From Streptomyces spinoverrucosus (GTDB lineage Bacteria > Actinomycetota > Actinomycetes > Streptomycetales > Streptomycetaceae), in the NCBI RefSeq assembly GCF_015712165.1, contig NZ_JADPZX010000001.1, forward strand, positions 5,778,001-5,842,000: DNA of 64,000 nt. Reading direction: 5' to 3'. Of the stretch, positions 61,837 through 64,000 are shown in pieces. Position 1 is the first letter of the stretch; each line of letters starts with the position of its first letter. The translations under genes were made by a program, and so were the position numbers. The notes beneath the pieces are model-generated. The model was not told where the DNA came from and ran no database searches. It worked only from the letters and a program-made list of their open reading frames with translations.

Positions 61837-62001
61837 ATGAGCTTCCACAGCGCCGCTGCCCAGTTGGTCACCCTCGCCGCCGAGGGCGAGGAACACGGCG
61901 GCAACCACGAGAGCCTCAACCCCCTGGTCACCGGCGGTGGCGCGTTCATCGCCCTGATGCTGCTGCTGTGGATCACCACCCGCTTCAACCGCGACCGCTA
62001 G
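61837..62001 (+). CDS. Small membrane protein of 54 residues
   Basis: [27 protein letters not shown] is a soluble, His/Glu-containing N-terminus; a helix [19 protein letters not shown] (about 33-51) and a short basic end follow. ATG 61837 follows CCGAAG. Immediately upstream of nadD, with which it may be co-transcribed, although nadD also has a nearby -10-like TAGGGT. Function unknown. Confidence 0.7.
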   Translation: MSFHSAAAQLVTLAAEGEEHGGNHESLNPLVTGGGAFIALMLLLWITTRFNRDR

Positions 62002-62039
62002 GGCCTGGTCCACAGGCCGGGCCGGTAGGGTCTGCACGC

Positions 62040-62666
62040 ATGGGAGAGCAGGACATGCCTACCGGCCCGTCGACGTCGGCCAAGCGCCGCCTCGGCGTCA
62101 TGGGCGGGACGTTCGACCCGATCCACCACGGGCACCTCGTGGCGGCCAGTGAGGTCGCGGCACAGTTCCACCTCGACGAGGTGGTGTTCGTACCGACGGG
62201 ACAGCCGTGGCAGAAGACCCACCGCACGGTCTCCCCGGCCGAGGACCGCTATCTGATGACGGTCATCGCGACCGCCGAGAACCCGCAGTTCTCGGTCAGC
62301 CGCATCGACATCGACCGCGGCGGCCCCACCTACACCGTGGACACCCTGCGTGACCTGCGCGCCCTCAACCCCGACACGGACCTGTTCTTCATCACCGGCG
62401 CCGACGCCCTCGCCCAGATCCTGACCTGGCGGGACAGCGAGGAGCTGTTCTCCCTCGCACACTTCATCGGGGTCACCCGGCCCGGCCACCACCTGACGGA
62501 CGCCGGGCTTCCGGAGGGCGGTGTCTCGTTGGTCGAGGTTCCCGCCCTCGCCATCTCCTCCACGGACTGCCGTGCGAGAGTCGCCAAGGGCGATCCCGTC
62601 TGGTATCTGGTGCCGGACGGAGTCGTGCGCTACATCGCAAAGCGACAGCTGTACCGCGGCGAGTGA
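62040..62666 (+). CDS. nadD: Nicotinate-nucleotide adenylyltransferase
   Basis: 208 residues. The nucleotidyltransferase motif is [13 protein letters not shown] (21-33), and the ISSTxxR element appears as [15 protein letters not shown] near the C-terminus. It adenylates nicotinate mononucleotide in NAD synthesis. A 17-residue N-terminal extension precedes the fold. ATG 62040 lies eight bases after TAGGGT (62026-62031), so the mRNA may be nearly leaderless. The LCP gene starts 16 bases after its stop. Confidence 0.95.
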   Translation: MGEQDMPTGPSTSAKRRLGVMGGTFDPIHHGHLVAASEVAAQFHLDEVVFVPTGQPWQKTHRTVSPAEDRYLMTVIATAENPQFSVSRIDIDRGGPTYTVDTLRDLRALNPDTDLFFITGADALAQILTWRDSEELFSLAHFIGVTRPGHHLTDAGLPEGGVSLVEVPALAISSTDCRARVAKGDPVWYLVPDGVVRYIAKRQLYRGE

Positions 62667-62682
62667 GCCGAGAGGGGCACCG

Positions 62683-64000
62683 GTGAACGACCGATACGAC
62701 GCGGGGGCCGCAGGTTACGGCGCCGACCAGTACGAACTCGTCGGCTACGACGAGTACGGCCGGCCTGTGTACCGGCAGGTACCGGCCCAGCAGCCGTACG
62801 ACCCCTACGCGCAGCAGCAGGGCTACGGGTACGACCCGTACGCCACCGGCCAGCAGCAGCCGGTCCCCCCGTACGACCCCTACGGGACCGGTCAGCAGCA
62901 GCCCGTGACCTCGTACGACGGGTACGACCCCTACGGCCGCACCGCCACCAGCGGGCAGCAGCCCCGGGTCGCCGAGCAGACCGCGTACATCCCGCAGCAG
63001 CCGCGCCCGGTCGAGCCGGAACAGCGCCAGGAGCCCGTACGGGACGCCCCCGACGCCGGACACGGCCGCGAGGACCGGGACTACCGGACGGAACAGTTCG
63101 CCTTCGTCGAGGAGCCCGACCAGGACTCCGAGGACGTCATCGACTGGCTGGCGTTCACCGAGAACCGCACCGAGCGCCGCGAGGAGGCCAAGCGCCGCGC
63201 CCGCAGCCGCCTCGTCGCCCTGGTCGTCGTGCTGGCGCTGGTCGCGGCCGGCGGCGTCGGTTACCTCTGGTACGCCGGGAAGCTGCCCGGCCTGTCCCCG
63301 TCCGAGGACACAAAGGGCGGTACGACGTCGGCGGCCGCGCAGAAGCGGGACGTGATCGTCGTACACCTGCACGACACCAAGAAGGGCGGCACCGCCACGG
63401 CGCTGCTCGTCGACAACACCACCACCAAGCAGGGCACCACCGTCCTGCTGCCCAACTCCCTCGCGCTGTCCGGCGACGACGGGACGACGACGCTGGCCAA
63501 GTCGGTCGAGGACGACGGCTCCTCCGGCACCCGCGAGGCCCTGGACACCGTCCTCGGCACGTCGATCCAGGGCACCTGGCGCCTGGACACCCCCTACCTG
63601 CAGAACCTCGTCGACCTCGTCGGCAACATCGAGATCGACACCAACGCCGACGTGCCCGACCCGGACGCCAAGAAGAAGGGCGAGGCACCGCTGGTCAACA
63701 AGGGCGAGGGCCAGACCCTCAGCGGCAAGACGGCGGTCGCCTACGCCACGTACCGCGCCTCGGGCGAGGCCCAGAACGCCCAGCTGGAGCGGTTCGGGCA
63801 GGTCATGCAGGGCGTGCTGCGCAAGATGTCGTCGGACGCGCAGGCCGCGACGACCACCGTGCAGACGCTGGCGCAGATCCTCGACCCGTCGCTCACCGAC
63901 AAGGACCTCGGCACCTTCCTCGCCAAGCTGTCCGACCTCGCCAAGAGCGGCGACTACAAGACCGCCATGCTGCCCGTCCAGGACGACGGCACCCTCAGCG
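62683..64000 (+). CDS. LytR-CpsA-Psr (LCP) family wall polymer transferase (3' end outside window)
   Basis: 439 codons are visible and the frame is open at the right edge. GTG 62683 follows GAGAGGGGC. The cytoplasmic N-terminus (about 1-165) is Tyr/Gln/Pro-rich with repeated YDPYxTGQQQP units. One membrane helix lies at about 174-196. The outer LCP domain follows: TTVLLPNSLALS, RLDTPYLQNLVDLVGNIEID and LSGKTAVAYATYR with the conserved Arg/Asp residues, and GQVMQGVLRKM. LCP enzymes transfer lipid-linked polymers to peptidoglycan. In this region of Streptomyces such a protein is, as I recall, tied to the spore wall glycopolymer made by the TagF-like gene at 53 kb. Confidence 0.9.
   Translation, partial: MNDRYDAGAAGYGADQYELVGYDEYGRPVYRQVPAQQPYDPYAQQQGYGYDPYATGQQQPVPPYDPYGTGQQQPVTSYDGYDPYGRTATSGQQPRVAEQTAYIPQQPRPVEPEQRQEPVRDAPDAGHGREDRDYRTEQFAFVEEPDQDSEDVIDWLAFTENRTERREEAKRRARSRLVALVVVLALVAAGGVGYLWYAGKLPGLSPSEDTKGGTTSAAAQKRDVIVVHLHDTKKGGTATALLVDNTTTKQGTTVLLPNSLALSGDDGTTTLAKSVEDDGSSGTREALDTVLGTSIQGTWRLDTPYLQNLVDLVGNIEIDTNADVPDPDAKKKGEAPLVNKGEGQTLSGKTAVAYATYRASGEAQNAQLERFGQVMQGVLRKMSSDAQAATTTVQTLAQILDPSLTDKDLGTFLAKLSDLAKSGDYKTAMLPVQDDGTLS

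Overview
The window is chromosomal DNA of a Streptomyces-type actinomycete. The base composition is very GC-rich, GTG starts are common, and the order tig-clpP1-clpP2-clpX-valS-folC-ndk-mreBCD-pbp2-rodA ... rne-rplU-rpmA-obg-proB-proA-nadD matches the core order I know from that genus. Gene names rest on motif recognition and remembered gene order; no database search was run.

Layout. 1-10.1 kb holds a partial membrane protein, a small HD phosphohydrolase and a block of type VII secretion genes (eccD, a Gln-rich ParA-like ATPase, the three-ATPase motor eccC, a DUF6177-type protein). No WXG100 substrate, EccB, EccE or mycosin is visible. 10.2-12.2 kb carries a membrane acyltransferase, a 64-residue membrane protein, tRNA-Gly(UCC) and tRNA-Pro(UGG). 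12.2-17 kb is the protein-quality block tig, clpP1, clpP2, clpX, with a ClgR-like box before clpP1. 17-23 kb holds a Pro/Gln-rich membrane protein, valS, folC, a DUF4233 protein and ndk. 23.5-30 kb is the lateral wall/spore wall cluster mreB, mreC, mreD, PBP2, rodA. 30-33.7 kb has a CYTH-CHAD protein and a B12-type radical SAM protein.

33.7-39.1 kb, on the minus strand, is a complete actinomycete gas vesicle operon in the order gvpO-A-F-G-Y-Z-J-L-S-K. It lies between the radical SAM gene and a membrane protein of eight internal repeats, which is followed by the usual radical SAM partner (DUF2344/TIGR03936 type) and a very large RNase E. GvpA, GvpJ, GvpY and GvpZ all end in long charged low-complexity tails.

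46-48.2 kb is rplU-rpmA-obg. 48.4-55.1 kb has a Tat-exported PhoD phosphatase, a sulfotransferase-like protein, a fused cytidylyltransferase/SDR of the CDP-ribitol-forming (Acs1/Bcs1) type and a TagF-like polyol-phosphate transferase. This looks like a wall-glycopolymer set and probably works with the LytR-CpsA-Psr transferase that runs off the right end. 55.2-62.7 kb contains proB, a conserved small gene, proA, two paralogous membrane proteins, an M48 metalloprotease, two tiny membrane proteins and nadD.

Regulation seen in sequence: six genes share an exact TANNNT-N6-(A/G)TG arrangement that predicts leaderless mRNAs. There are strong -10/-35 pairs before tig and rplU, many GC-rich terminator hairpins, a 15-bp inverted repeat at the likely promoter of the CDP-ribitol gene, three copies of a short intergenic repeat family, and a tandem repeat that overlaps the proB stop codon.
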